Positions 27,401 to 39,100 of a DNA stretch of 64,000 bases are shown here, one piece after another. The first letter of the stretch is position 1, and every line of letters begins with the position of its first letter. Position numbers and translations under genes: made by a program. Where the stretch lies: positions 3,844,001 to 3,908,000 of the forward strand of contig OZ023188.1 of the NCBI GenBank assembly GCA_963995505.1. Direction: 5' to 3'. The notes under the pieces are model-generated. The model had not been told where the DNA came from. It searched no databases and saw only the letters and a program-made list of their open reading frames with translations. The DNA is from Hypericum androsaemum (taxonomy: Eukaryota > Streptophyta > Magnoliopsida > Malpighiales > Hypericaceae).

Positions 27401-30400
27401 TTATCCGGTAACTTGTCACATCTCCATCCGTTCAAAATCGATGTTTTTTTTTGTCAAGAGAGAGGGGTTAAAGACGCCCCTAGCAGAACTTTATTTAATC
27501 AAAAGAAGTTGTTACAATTGATCTCGGAAAAGTCACATCACTAAGCTCCCGAAGAAGCAAATATCTTAAGCCGTTAGGCGGCGTACAAAACGAGTGTACT
27601 TTTGGTGGGAGAATAAAACCATGATTAGCAAATCAATCTGCACATGAACTTGCCTCCCGGTACACATGTCTAACCTTAACCCCCAATTCCGAGCTAAAAG
27701 CTCTCGCAAGTCACACAAAACGGGGTGGGAATGTTGATTGGCCGCGGCGGTTGCTTGGAGCGCCGAGACCACCAAGCAAGAGTCAGCCTCCAGTTCAAAA
27801 TCGATGTTGACATCATGGTAACTTCGATATAAATAATAAAGTTCATACTCTCAAATATTATTCTAAAAAATATTTTTTATTCTAATTTTCAAACTCGTGA
27901 TTTGTATATAGAACTATAAAAAGAACATATTAAATTTGAGCACGTGGTTAATTTTATATTTAAAAAACCATCTAAAAAGAATGATAATTATACCTTAGTA
28001 GTGAAGAAGACCCTTTTCTGCTTAGTGTCGTGTTTGGATTGGACCCAGGAATTGCAAGGAATATTAACGGGACCAAAAGGGAAGCCATCAAGGACTATCT
28101 CCCTGAAGAACATCTCCTTATGGTGCTCATTTTGGACAAGTACAGCACCAACTTGTCCGAATTCCGCTGGAATCTTAATGTCCGCTTCATATTTCTGTTC
28201 CTCCGCCTTGTCTCCAATCCGATGAGCGTACGCTTTTATTGTTGGTTTCTCCAGTCCAGTGCCTTCACATGGATATATCATACATATTAAATTCATTAAT
28301 AAAATTATTTCGCGCATCAATTAAAGCGGGTTTCTTTGTGAAAATCAATCAAAGTGATTTCATGGCAGAAAGTGAATTTTGATAATATATTTGCGCTCAA
28401 ACGGTTTTTTTTCCTAAGAGGGGTTGATTTCCCTGACAAACCCCTGAATGGGGTTCTCGGGGAATGTTTTCCCTGTCTGGGGTCGAGCACAAAAACGCTG
28501 AAAATTGAGCGTTTTTGTGCGCAAGAAAACGCTTGAAACTGAGCGTTTTTGGTGAAAAGCCGGCGAAAATCCGACACGCTCTGTCGCAAGAGAATCTACG
28601 CCTCGGCTCGTCCCTCGACTCGGCTTCTTCCAAAAAACGCTCCGTTTTCAGCGTTTTTGTGCTAATTTTTTTACGTAATAACTCTGCGTTTTTTTTAACT
28701 GACTGACTTATTTTTTTTACATTCTAATTAAATTTGAGGCCAAACGATACTTCCTAATTTAATTTGTAATAATAATTTTTTACATCCTAAATTTTTGACT
28801 CATTAAATCTCAGATTTCATAAATTTTTTAACTTTTACACGTATAGTATATAGGGTAGTATGTGTTATTGAGCAATTAAAATCTATAATAATGGGTGCAG
28901 CTTTGCAAAAAATTGAGAACCTACTGCATAAATTTTAAAAATTTTGGTTTATTGTGGGTTAAAGAAAAATGCCTTATTGTGTGGTATTTTGGGCCAAATT
29001 TTGGCGAGAATTAAAATAAGACAACACGATATTTTAAAATTCTGCAACCATTTTAATTGTTCCTTATGCCAAGTGAGTTTTTAATATATCGTGTTGTCTT
29101 ATTTTAATTCTCGCCAAAATTTGGCCCAAAATACCACACAATAAGGCATTTTTCTTTAACCCACAATAAACCAAAATTTTTAAAATTTATGCAGTAGGTT
29201 CTCAATTTTTTGCAAAGCTGCACCCATTATTATAGATTTTAATTGCTCAATAACACATACTACCCTATATACTATACGTGTAAAAGTTAAAAAATTTATG
29301 AAATCTGAGATTTAATGAGTCAAAAATTTAGGATGTAAAAAATTATTATTACAAATTAAATTAGGAAGTATCGTTTGGCCTCAAATTTAATTAGAATGTA
29401 AAAAAAATAAGTCAGTCAGTTAAAAAAAACGCAGAGTTATTACGTAAAAAAATTAGCACAAAAACGCTGAAAACGGAGCGTTTTTTGGAAGAAGCCGAGT
29501 CGAGGGACGAGCCGAGGCGTAGATTCTCTTGCGACAGAGCGTGTCGGATTTTCGCCGGCTTTTCACCAAAAACGCTCAGTTTCAAGCGTTTTCTTGCGCA
29601 CAAAAACGCTCAATTTTCAGCGTTTTTGTGCTCGACCCCAGAGAGGGAAAACATTCCCCGAGAACCCCATTCAGGGGTTTGTCAGGGAAATCAACCCCTC
29701 TTAGGAAAAAAAACCCGCTCAAACACAATAAAAGGAAGAAGATGGTCTATCTTTTTGACGGTCAAATCTCATAATCAGTAGCGTAACCGATTGGTAATGA
29801 TTGGGAGCAGAATTATAAATTCAAAAAAAATTCATTTTTTATATATGCTTTTACTAATTTCAAATATATATGTATGTTTATATTTACACGCAAACAAGTT
29901 AAACTAATACACAAATTACTCTGCTATGTCAAACTAACATACCCAAAAAATCTATCTTGGTCAAAAAGAGGTGATTCACCCGCTCTGGTATGACTACCTT
30001 ATTATGATACATATTCATTATTTTAATTTAATAAAAGATCCATAAACTTTATAGAGTGTTCCAAAAATATATTCATGATTGTGCACGGACCGCAGAAAAT
30101 GCGCAAAAAATTGGTTTCCGGCCACCAATTAATTAACTAGGTATACGTCTTGGAACCAAACAAATTGAAAGATTCAAATTAATTAATAAACACTTACTGG
30201 GATCAAGCTCGGCACTAACAAGCTCCAAGAGGATTGTTTTACCAAGCAAGTCAGTAACATCATCTAGAACACGGTTAATTCCTATTTCACTCAACAACCC
30301 ACCAACTGGTGGATTCACAGTAACTAACGCCTTAACTTTCACCGACTGCTCTGTGTCAGCTCCTACAGGTTTAATGCTTATACTTGGTTTTCTATGCATT

Positions 30401-30537
30401 CTTCGAAGCCCGACCTTCCCATGGTTTCCACCAAACGAGGACTTCCCATGGGGAAGATGGGAGATTGAGGTCGAAGGCTGGGGAAGAGTGAAAATGGGTC
30501 TTTGGATGCTATGAGATTGATGAACTGGCTTCAACAT
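21446..30537 (-). CDS. LOX-B: chloroplast 13-lipoxygenase (type 2), complete, 9 exons
   Basis: Exons in gene order: 30198-30537, 27994-28262, 27109-27346, 24269-24589, 24075-24160, 23362-23475, 22832-23133, 22478-22744, 21446-22205. All phases join, giving 2697 nt and 898 residues with a TGA stop. Function as for LOX-A: plastid 13-hydroperoxide synthesis. The leader is basic and Ser/His rich. The five-histidine signature is intact across the exon 7/8 junction. Iron ligands are His556, His561, His748, Asn752 and Ile898; the site-specificity region reads IETSFTP. Exon sizes equal LOX-C throughout, and the two proteins differ by few substitutions (for example HFYPDSNL against HYYPDSTL). The gene is 2.4 kb longer than LOX-C because introns 1-3 took up three transposons and a local duplication. 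No coding exon is damaged. Confidence 0.93.
24880..26345. repeat. Tandem duplication in LOX-B intron 3
   Basis: The block at about 24890-25320 (ttgaattatggtcatc through gacaagtagctagcc) is repeated from about 25315 to 26345. The second copy is interrupted by an hAT MITE at 25608-26191. LOX-C intron 3 has a single, shorter equivalent (about 52900-53160). Confidence 0.8.
25608..26191. mobile_element. hAT-type MITE with 8-bp TSD in LOX-B intron 3
   Basis: Terminal inverted repeats begin caaggtttttaaatacg and end cgtatttgaaaaccttg. The target duplication gtaaatac is perfect (25600-25607 and 26192-26199). The neighbouring tandem copy has the empty site near 25175-25190 (gcaaatacaag). The interior is dense in CCGG- and CGGT-type runs and encodes nothing. 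The 8-bp TSD and the ends fit the hAT superfamily. Confidence 0.9.
27446..27792 (-). mobile_element. 5'-truncated LINE fragment in LOX-B intron 2
   Basis: A T-run at the left edge is the poly(A) tail of a minus-strand insert. The target duplication gttcaaaatcgatgtt (16 bp) flanks it at 27430-27445 and 27793-27808. On the minus strand the translated stretch [16 protein letters not shown] followed by [12 protein letters not shown] resembles the RNase H-like tail domain of plant LINEs. LOX-C intron 2 has the clean empty site at about 54366-54395. Confidence 0.88.
28403..29715. mobile_element. Giant palindromic TIR element (630-bp arms) in LOX-B intron 1
   Basis: Left arm 28403-29032 and right arm 29086-29715 are reverse complements of equal length around a 53-bp spacer. 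I found one mismatch by eye (ccctgtctgg against ccctctctgg). The target duplication cgctcaaac (9 bp) lies at 28394-28402 and 29716-29724. LOX-C intron 1 has the empty site at about 54970-54990. A 9-bp TSD fits Mutator-like elements. The arms carry repeated gcgtttttg units. No transposase is present; mirror-image short frames in the arms are by-products of symmetry. Confidence 0.92.
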
Positions 30538-31189
30538 GGTTCAGGATTATGTATATTTGTTGGGTCTCCTCAAGCTAGCATGCATGCTACTTATAGATGT
30601 AAAGGGTGCGGGAGTAAGTCAAATGGAAAAGTCAAATGGGAAAAGATAAGGATGAGGGAGCAAGTCCAATGCTGCAACCACGTGGGACTATTCTCTTCAT
30701 ACTATTCTCATGTGGGACTATTCTCATCGGAATCAGCTGAGATCAAAATATTATCTTGAAAAAGAGAGGACACGAGTTCATAATCATATTCCTTTACTCA
30801 TATTCTCTATCGCGTATAAAAAAAGATCAAATACAATACTTATTGACGTTTAATTTAATATTACAATAAATAAATAAGCAATATATAACTGGAATTTAAG
30901 TAGAGTTACCGATAAATGGAAATATTAATTTTTTTATTTCATCGGTGGATAATTTGCAACGTCCTTGGTGATCTTGAATATTCCGTAGTACTTGTATTGA
31001 TCCTACATATATTACTTTAGAAAGAGTACAATGTTATACTGGTTCATCATTATATCTAATTTTATGGAATAGTACCACATTATCTTTGTTCAAATTTGTT
31101 AATATTTATTAGAATTATCTAAAGAGGTTCACTTTGAGGCTTAGACGGTTTTTGTGCTGAAGCTCCGAGCATCCCGACCATACATTATA
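30538..31189. promoter_or_regulatory. LOX-B promoter region
   Basis: On the minus strand a TATA-like ctataagtag lies at about 30590-30599, roughly 55 bp above the start codon. The same box lies about 105 bp above the LOX-C start, because LOX-B lacks about 60 bp of leader that LOX-C keeps at about 56077-56135, including a GA run. Further upstream the sequence follows LOX-C to about 31145. Confidence 0.5.
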
Positions 31190-32140
31190 GGAGAAAATTA
31201 TTCTCAAGTTCTTCGAATTTTCTTAAATATACTAAAAAGTCTTCATGTTCACAAAATATATTTCAAAGTCCCTCTAGTTTGTTTCTATTATACTTTTGGG
31301 TCCCTGGCACACGTTAGCAGCTCTTTTTTTATTTTTGTCAATGAAATAACCAAAATATCCGTAGAACAAAAATAAAAAAACTGCTGACATCATCTAATCC
31401 AAATCCAAAAATTCCAGGGATCAATTTGTAATTATACCCAAAAATCCACAAAGAAATACTGAGATCAATTTATAATTGTACCCAAAAATCCCCAAATCAA
31501 TTTCTTACCCAAAAATCTACGAAGTGCGTGGATCAATTTCTTCCCCAAACCTATTTGACGACGAGGATGGGGACGGGGAAGGGGAGCTGAGGGACGGTTC
31601 GATGACGGCAAGCTCGGGGAGAGGGTTGACGACGACAGGGACGGTTGACGACGGGGACAGTTCGACGATGGCGAGCTCGGGGAGAGATTGACGACGATGG
31701 TTGACGACGACGGGGACGGTTGACAACGGGGATGATTCGACGATGGCGAGCTCGGGGAGAGCTTGATGATGATGGTTGACGACGACGACGGGGACGGTTC
31801 GACGACGGCCAACTCGGGAGAGGTTGACGACGAAGGTTGACGACGACGACGGGCCGAGGAGCCTGGGTCTTGTTTCTTGATTTCGTTGATTAGGTTGGAA
31901 ATTGGTCTCTATTTGTTTTTTAGAAGACGATGATTAGGTAGAAGATGATGACGTGGGCCATTTTTTGTTTTTTTTAAGGGTATTTTTGTCATTTCAATGA
32001 CAAAAAAAGAAAAAAAAATTGATTGAGGGACCCGAAAGTATAATAAAAGCAAACTAGAGGGAAATTGAAATGTATTTTGTGAACAGAGGAACTTTTGAGT
32101 ATATTTAAGCAAACTCGAGGGACTTAAGAGTAATTTTCCC
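31190..32140. mobile_element. Non-autonomous TIR element with GACGACGGGGACGG-rich core
   Basis: The left end reads gagaaaattattctcaag and the right end gagtaattttccc, with inverted similarity continuing for about 130 bp (aaatatact, tattatactttcgggtccc). The core at 31550-31860 is a degenerate GC-rich repeat of gacgacggggac-type units and gives long frames without biological meaning. The same element type sits at the paralogous place in copy 2 (58287-59329), so it probably predates the duplication. The TSD here is imperfect. Confidence 0.7.
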
Positions 32141-33126
32141 TTTTTATAGTGATCATCGTATTAAGTGGCTAGAATTATTATAATAAAATCTTAGAAAAAT
32201 AATATAGACCCCACCATACATAAAAAGGTAAATATGTCTCCAGGAAGTTTAAAAATATCCAATGAAATTGAAAGCAATGTTTAAGAAAATATGGTCTCAA
32301 TTGGACCACACCCTAATATCGTAGCCTAACACAGTCAAATCTTAAAATGACCGGTTGGATTGTTGCTCAATATGATTGGACTACAAGTCAGTCGTCAACC
32401 CAAAAAAATCTACAAGTCAGTCCCATATCAACTGGCCACTATATTTTTTTGGATTTAAGATGGCTTAATTTAAGTTTGGATATTTGTAAATAACAAATTT
32501 CGTAGCAAATGGGGATGTTATATAGAGTTATTTAATATTTTAATACTAAATATAATTATAAAAAATAAAAATAATTGAACTAGTTATCTGATCGATCAAA
32601 CCACAACGCGTATGACATTCATCGAAAGACTATTTTATTTTTGTTGTTGGTAGAAAGAATAAATAATGTAACAGACGCTTAACTGTTACAATTTTCTGAT
32701 TTCAATTTTATTTTCCGTCAAATAATATATAGTATAACGGTACAAAATATTGTGAAATTTAACAAAGTTAAAAGTTCAAATGTTATAGTATAAAAAGATT
32801 CACCTTAAAAAAATTATCATGTTCTATCCTTATCGTGACATCAATGAGGTATCGTCATCATAATTATTGATCAGTAATTTGGTAGCCTTATTAGTATCTT
32901 TAGAATCAAATAAGTTTCGCCTATCAAAATTAAATCCTCAACTTTTATTAATTTTTCTTTAAATTTTGTGTCAGTAATCCAAATAAGTTTGGCATAGTAT
33001 TTACCACATTTATTAGTTCAAAACGATAACTTTACAAAGAACTTTAACTTTTTTTATGGTATATTTTATTAGATTGCCATAGTATATATAAATCTTACTT
33101 AAAAAGATATTTCTCTGCCATAGAGC
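32141..33126. other. Distal end of segmental duplication copy 1
   Basis: Gene-free. It matches 59338-59455 and 60300-61415 (for example agtggctagaattat, and the run tcatcataattattgatc). Collinearity stops near 33060, where copy 2 stops near 61420. An SINE-like stretch lies around 32700-32790. Confidence 0.55.
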
Positions 33127-33910
33127 TATACCTGACCACGGTTTGAATTTGGACAAATTCATATCGAATTTATTCGAATTCGAATTTATCAAAACATTAA
33201 ACCATATTCAATTCTTCAAAAGACGAATCGAATACGAATTATGAATTTTTGAATTAGAATCGAATTCGAATAGAATTAGAATCGAATTTGAATTAATTCT
33301 ATAATTTTAATACTTAATTAAAAAATTCTAAAATCTCTAATTTTTTTTGGATATTTTGAATATTTTTGTAATATTTTTGAAAAAGTTTTGATATTTTAAT
33401 AAGAGAAGTAGAGAATTGAGATTGGAATGTGTAAAATTTGAAGAATAAGAGGTGGTATTTATAGAGTTTGGAAGAAATTCTGAATTTATTAAAAAAAAAT
33501 TAATAGCACAAACAGAAAAAATAGTAACATGGAGATTAAAACGGTAACAAAAATATGGTAAGAAAAAAATGGTAATTTACCCTTGATGCTGATGCAAGCG
33601 CTGATGTCAGCGAAATTCAAAATCCCCTTTTAAAAACTTCCCGCCCGCGCCCCTCCCCCACTTTTTTGAATTTTTTACGAATTCGAATCGAATTTGATAC
33701 GAATTCAACTCGAATTGAATTCTCGAAACGAATTTGAATTGAATTCGCCGGTTTGACGAATTACAAAAAACTTGAACCGTATTCAATTCTTATCATGACA
33801 AATTCAAATCGAACTTTTTGACGAATCGAATTATTGTCGAATCGAATCGAATTTTTCACGAATCGAATCGAATCGAATCACGAATCAGATTCAATTCATG
33901 GCCAGGTCTA
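33127..33910. mobile_element. hAT-like element rich in GAATC/GAATT repeats
   Basis: The ends tatacctgaccacggtttg and the inverse of the right end (tagacctggccatgaattg) are imperfect inverted repeats. The flanks catagagc (33119-33126) and catggagc (33911-33918) fit an 8-bp target duplication with one change. The subterminal regions are packed with gaatcgaat and gaattcgaat motifs on both sides. Confidence 0.7.
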
Positions 33911-33982
33911 CATGGAGCAAGAATGGGGTTGCAACCGCCGGTCTGTTCAAAACCCTATCACACCAAAATACAGAAGAAAAAA

Positions 33983-34426
33983 TGTGTTGTTGTAAGCATA
34001 ATTTAATAGGTTATAATTATGCAATTCATGATTCTTAATATTGCATATGACATAATAGCCAAGATCTTAGAATAAGATGATTTTCACAGATAATAAAAGA
34101 TCAAGAAAACATACCTTGATCCATGACGAGAGCGACAACGAAAGCAGCTGATCGTCAGAATTGTATTTCTCCCTCTTGACCCCTTTAGATTGATAGCTTT
34201 CTTGATGGAGAGAAAACTTACGTAATTGGGTTGAGAGAGGACCAATCCCTCGAGTTCTTTATATAAACCCACCATCAGGGTATTCATTTAAATCAAGAGT
34301 TACCTTCATTTAATTCACTTAATGAACCATGAGTTACCTTCATTATATTAAACCATTAATTGGTAACTACACTTGGGTCACAAAATGCATACACGTAAGT
34401 GGGCGTTACAACATAAAAGTCTAACA
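33983..34426 (-). repeat. 3' LTR of the copia element
   Basis: On the minus strand a polypurine tract (ccaagtgggagaa) is followed directly by tgttagac at 34426, the standard start of a copia LTR. The far end is placed at about 33983, where the strand reads acaacaca. No second LTR exists in the window, so the far boundary cannot be confirmed by pairing. Confidence 0.7.
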
Positions 34427-34822
34427 TTCTCCCACTTGGCCATGTGTCATTACATACCATATGGTCTAATAATGAACATAATTGTGCATAGTGCAAGATA
34501 AAACCATCATGATATTGGTTACATCATAAAGTCATAATCAAGCATGAAAACCAATAAGGATCATAGCAGTTGTATGTCAATTTATCGACATAGTCCCTTC
34601 TACGTATCACATTACCAATTTCACACTCAACATGACACATAACAAGGTCTTTGATAATGGTCCAATAATAATGTCTTGTCAAAGACAAAATCTTGTTTTG
34701 TTCACATAATGCATTTATGTATATATACCAATCATAAGAAACAAGATTTATAAATTTATATCAGAAACAAAATAAACGAGCTCCAAGTGTCAATCACATA
34801 AAACATAAAACATAAAATAACA

Positions 34823-35262
34823 TCAATGCTGACATCCAATTATTCCCATTCTTTCGACATGTTCAGTGAATGCATTAGGGGTTAAACCTTTTGTCAACGG
34901 ATCTGCAACCATAAGCTTTGTGCTAATGTGCTCGATTGACACTGTTTGTTTCTGAACTTCTTCTTTAACGGCAAAGTATTTAATTCTCATATGTTTAGCA
35001 CCCTTCGAATACTTGTTATTTTTTAGAAAGAAGACTGATGCGGAGTTATCACAGTAAATTTTTAGCGGTTTGGCAATAGTGTCGACAATTCTAAGTCCTG
35101 AAATGAAGTTTCGCAGCCATAAACCATGAACCGTAGTCTCAAAGCATGCTACGAACTCAGCTTCCATAGTGGATATAGCAATGACTGTCTGCGTTGCACT
35201 TTTTCACGAAATTGTTCCTCCTGCTAAAAGGAACAAGTAGCCGAACGTGGACTTTCCAGTGT
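34823..35262 (-). pseudogene. Copia RNase H, C-terminal part
   Basis: The frame starting at STMEAEFVA and running to the natural stop at 34823 is the typical end of copia RNase H, with KIYCDNSASVFFLKN and a DPLTKGL motif. Just upstream, the conserved Trp codon of the SWKS motif is TGA, so the frame is stopped. Beyond DTGKSTFGYLFLL the frame runs into the short-period array. Confidence 0.85.
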
Positions 35263-36545
35263 CCACTTACCTCTTCTTGCCTTTTCCTTACCTTTTCTTT
35301 CCTTATCTTGCCTTATCTTGCTTTTTCTTTTCTTTTCTTGCCTTTTCGTTCCTTTTCTTGACATATCTTTCTTTTTCTTCCCTTTTCATTCCTTTTTCTT
35401 GCCTTTTCTTTCCTTCTCTTGCTTTTTCTTGCCTTATCTTTCCTTTTCTTCCCTTTTGTTTCCTTTTTTTTCCTTTTCTTGCCTTATCTTGCCTTATCTT
35501 GCATTTTCTTACATTTTCTTTGCATTTTCTTGCCTTATCTTACCTTTTCTTATCTTGCCTTTTCATGCCTTTTTTTTCCTTTTCTTGCCTTTTCATGACT
35601 TTTCCATGCCTTTTCTTGCCTTTCCTTTCCTTTTCTTTCCTGTCTTTGCCTTTTCTTGCCTTATCTTTCCTTATCTTGCCTCATCTTTCCTTTTCTTGAT
35701 TTTTTTTGCATTTTCTTGTTTTTTCCTTGCCTTTTCTTTCGTTTTCTGTCCATTTCTTGCATTTTCTTGCCTTATCTTTCTTTTCCTTTCCTTTCCTTTT
35801 CTTGCCTTTCCTTACCTTTTTTTGCCCGTCCTTGCTTTTTCTTGCCTTATCTTGCCTTTTCTTGCCTTATCTTTCCTTTTCTTGCATTTTCTTAATTTTT
35901 CTTGCCTTTTCTTACATTATCTTGCCTTTTCATCCCTTTTCTTGCCTTTTCTTTCCTTTTCTTGCCTTTTCCTTGCCTTTTCATTCCTTATCTTGCCTTT
36001 TCCTTGCCTTTTCATTCCTTATCTTGCCTTTTCCTGCCTTGTCTGACCTTATCTTGGCTTTTCATGCCTTTTCTTTCCATTTCTTTCCTTTTCTTGCCTT
36101 TTTACGCATTTTTCTTGCCTTTTCTTTCCTTATCTCGTATTTTCTTGCCATTTCTTTGCCATTTCTTTCCTTTTCTTGCCTTATCTTACCTTTTCTCGCC
36201 CCATCTTTCATTTTCTTTTCATTTCTTGCCTTATCTTGCATTTTCTTGCCTTTTTTTCCTTTTCTTGCCTGATCTTGCCTTTTCTTGCATTATCCTATTT
36301 TTTCTTGTATTTTCTTGCCTTTTCATGCCTTTTTATGCCTTTTCTTACCTTTTTTTTCTTTTTCTTGCCTTTCTTTGCCTTCTCTTACATTTTCTTACCT
36401 TTTCTTTTCTTTTCTTGCCTTTTCATGCCTTTTTTTGCCTTATCTTTCTTTTTCTTGCATTTTCTTACCTTTTCATGCCTTTTCTTTCCTTATTATGTCT
36501 TTCTGACCTTTTCTTACCTTTTCATGCCTTTTCTTTCCTTTGCAT
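35262..36545. repeat. About 1.3-kb array of ~10-bp CCTTTTCTTG units inside copia RNase H
   Basis: More than a hundred degenerate units of the type ccttttcttg, ccttatcttg and cattttcttg run head to tail. The array lies between the RNase H codons for SDSDYAS (about 36550) and DTGKSTFGY (about 35245), adjacent residues in the family. Because the units lack stops, all plus-strand frames stay open for up to about 240 codons and translate to Phe/Leu/Ser/Pro-rich nonsense. Confidence 0.92.
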
Positions 36546-37612
36546 GCTGGCATAATCTGAATCTGAATATACAATCACCTCAAGGTGATTTGATCTCGTG
36601 TAAGTGAGCATATAATCTTTCGTTCCTTGCAGATACCTTAACACCTTCTTTGCAGCTTTCCAATGACCTATTCCTGGATTACTTTAATATCTGCCCAGCA
36701 TTCCGACAGCAAACTGATGTCTGGTCTGGTACAAGTCTGTGCATACATCAAACTTCCAACAACAAAACCATAAGAAATTTGTTCCACTTGTTTGCGTTCC
36801 AATTCATTCTTTGGACATTGATCGAGACTGAATTTATCTCCCTTCTGAATTGGAACAACACCTGCAGAGCATTTATCCATCTTGAACCTCTCTAAAACTT
36901 TATTAATGTATGCTTTTTGAGATAATCCCAACCATCCTTGTGATCTATCACGAAATATTTCTATTCAGATCACATAGGATGCCTCACCCATATCTTTTAT
37001 TTCAAAATTCTTAGAGAGAAACTCCTTGGTTTGACGTAATAAACTAAGATCATTAATAGCAAGCAAGATGTCGTCAACATACAAAACCAAAATTATAAAC
37101 TTACTGCCACTGATCTTTAGATATATACATCGATCAATGATATTTTCGTTAAATCTAAAAGATGTGATGGTATCATTGAACTTAAGATACTATTGTCGGA
37201 AAGCTTGTTTAAGTTCGTATATTGACTTCTTGAGTTTACACACCATATGCTCCTTTTCGTCAACCATAAAACCTTCAGGTTAATCCATAAAGACTTCTTC
37301 ATCTAAATTCCCATTCAGAAAGGCAGTTTTCACATCCATTTGATGGAGCTCTAAATCATAATGAGCTATCATTGCCATAATACTTCTTAAAGAGTCCTTT
37401 TTAGAGACAGGTAAAAATGTCTCTTTGTAGTCAACACCATCTTTCTGAGTAAAACCTTTGGCAACGAGTCTAGCCTTCTGTCTTTCGATATTGCCATTTG
37501 AGTCGCGTTTGGTCTTGAAGACCCATTTACACCCAACTCTTTTACAACCTTCAGGCAATTCAACAAGGTCCCAAACTTCATTGTGATCCATTGATTTTAG
37601 CTCTTCTTTCAT
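36546..37612 (-). pseudogene. Copia reverse transcriptase, broken
   Basis: The N-terminal part reads KSMDHNEVWDLVELPEG, then VKTAFLNGNLDEEVFMD (37280-37612). The catalytic YVDD lies at 37070-37081 in another frame. The downstream part reads GSLMYAQTCTRPDIS (36668-36931). At least two stops or frame changes separate these parts. Confidence 0.88.
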
Positions 37613-38146
37613 GGCGTCTAACCACTTATTAGAATTATCACATTTTATGGCTTGTGAAAATGAGACTGGATCATCATCAATTCCTAAATCAAATTCTGAC
37701 TCTTGTAGATAAACTACATAATCATCAGAAATAGCAGATCTTCGTTCTCTTACAGATCTTTTTAATGCAATTTCTTGTGGTTCATCTATAGTAGGCTCAT
37801 TTACTACAATATTGTCATGTGGTGCTTGGTTGTTAATTTGTTGTTCTTGTAAGTCATTAGTATGGTCAACTTGTACAGGAACAATAACTTAAGAAGAAGA
37901 TAAAGACAAAGGAACTTGCACTCTAACTTCTTGAATTTCTACTTTTCTTGGTTCCAAACTCCCACTGACTTCACCATTTTCAATGAACCTAGCATTTCCA
38001 GTTTTAACAATTCTCGTACTGTGGTTAGGACAATAAAATCGATACCCTTTAGATTTTTCTGGATAACCAATGAAACAACCACTGATTATTCTTGAATCCA
38101 ATTTCTTTTCATGTGGATTATAAATTCTTACTTCCGCTGGGCAACC

Positions 38147-39061
38147 CTAAACATATAGGTGCCTTAAACTAGGTTTCCTTCCCGTCCACAGTTCAAAAGG
38201 TGTCTTAGGAACTGCCTTACTAGGAATCCTGTTTAACAAATATACATCGATCTTTAAAGCATGCATCCACAATGATTTGGGTAAAGATGAATTGCTTAAT
38301 ATACTCCTAACCATATCCATTAAAGTACGATTACGCCTTTTTGTAATACCATTTTGTTGCGGTATTTCTGGCATAGTGTATTGAGCACAAATACTATGAC
38401 TTTCTAAGAACTTAGCAAATGGACCAGGGCACTGTACACTTTCATCGTATCTTCCATAAAATTCACCACCTCTGTCAGATCTGACAATTTTTACCTTTCT
38501 CTCTAATTGCCTTTCAACTTCATTGATAAACACTTCTAGGGTATCTACCGATTGAGATTTTTCATGCAACAAATAGACATATCCATAACGTGAAAAATCA
38601 TCAATAAAGGTGATGAAATATCTTTCTCCACTAAGTGATGGAACATCAAAAGGCCCACAAATATCAGTGTGTATAATTTCAAGGAGCTGTGAGCTTCTTG
38701 TGGCTGCTTTCTTAAGTGTGTGTCTTGTGTGCTTTCCTTTAATGCACTCAACACAAATTCCAAGATCAGTAAAATCTAAATCAGGTGGGATTTCATTCTT
38801 TACTAATCTTTCGATTCTTTCTTTGGATATATGACCCAGACATTTATGCCACAAGTAAGCAGATGATTGATTAGATAAACTACGCTTAGTAGCAATATTA
38901 TGATGCAAGGTTAACAGGGTCTCAGCAAAAAGGGTATCAAGTTTTAGTTTGTACAAACCATCACAAAGAGTACCAGAGCCCAACAAAAGATTTTGTTTGA
39001 ACAAACTCAAACATCCATTCCCAAATTTAAAAGAGTACCCAGCTGTATCGAGTTTTGACAA
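38147..39061 (-). pseudogene. Copia integrase region
   Basis: The single open frame covers the zinc-binding head (HKCLGHIS, then [11 protein letters not shown]), the catalytic core ([29 protein letters not shown]) and the C-terminal PQQNG block with Asn and Gly kept, then [17 protein letters not shown]. This is the best-preserved part of the element. Confidence 0.9.
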
Positions 39062-39100
39062 GGAAATTAAATTTCGAGAAACAGAAGGAACATAAAAGAT

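Noticed and set aside
28317..29781. Matching short proteins on opposite strands around 28515-28706 and 29412-29603
   Set aside because: They are the same arm of the palindromic element read twice. No family similarity, and the symmetry explains the pairing.
31465..31812. Ser/Pro-rich frames in the core of the 31190 TIR element
   Set aside because: Low-complexity translation of gacgacggggac-type repeats; the paralogous element at 58287 has a different core without these frames.
35247..36607. Long plus-strand open frames (up to about 240 codons) that look like hydrophobic membrane proteins
   Set aside because: They are translations of the ~10-bp pyrimidine array in all frames. Open length comes from lack of stop triplets in the unit, and the array sits inside a copia RNase H read on the other strand.
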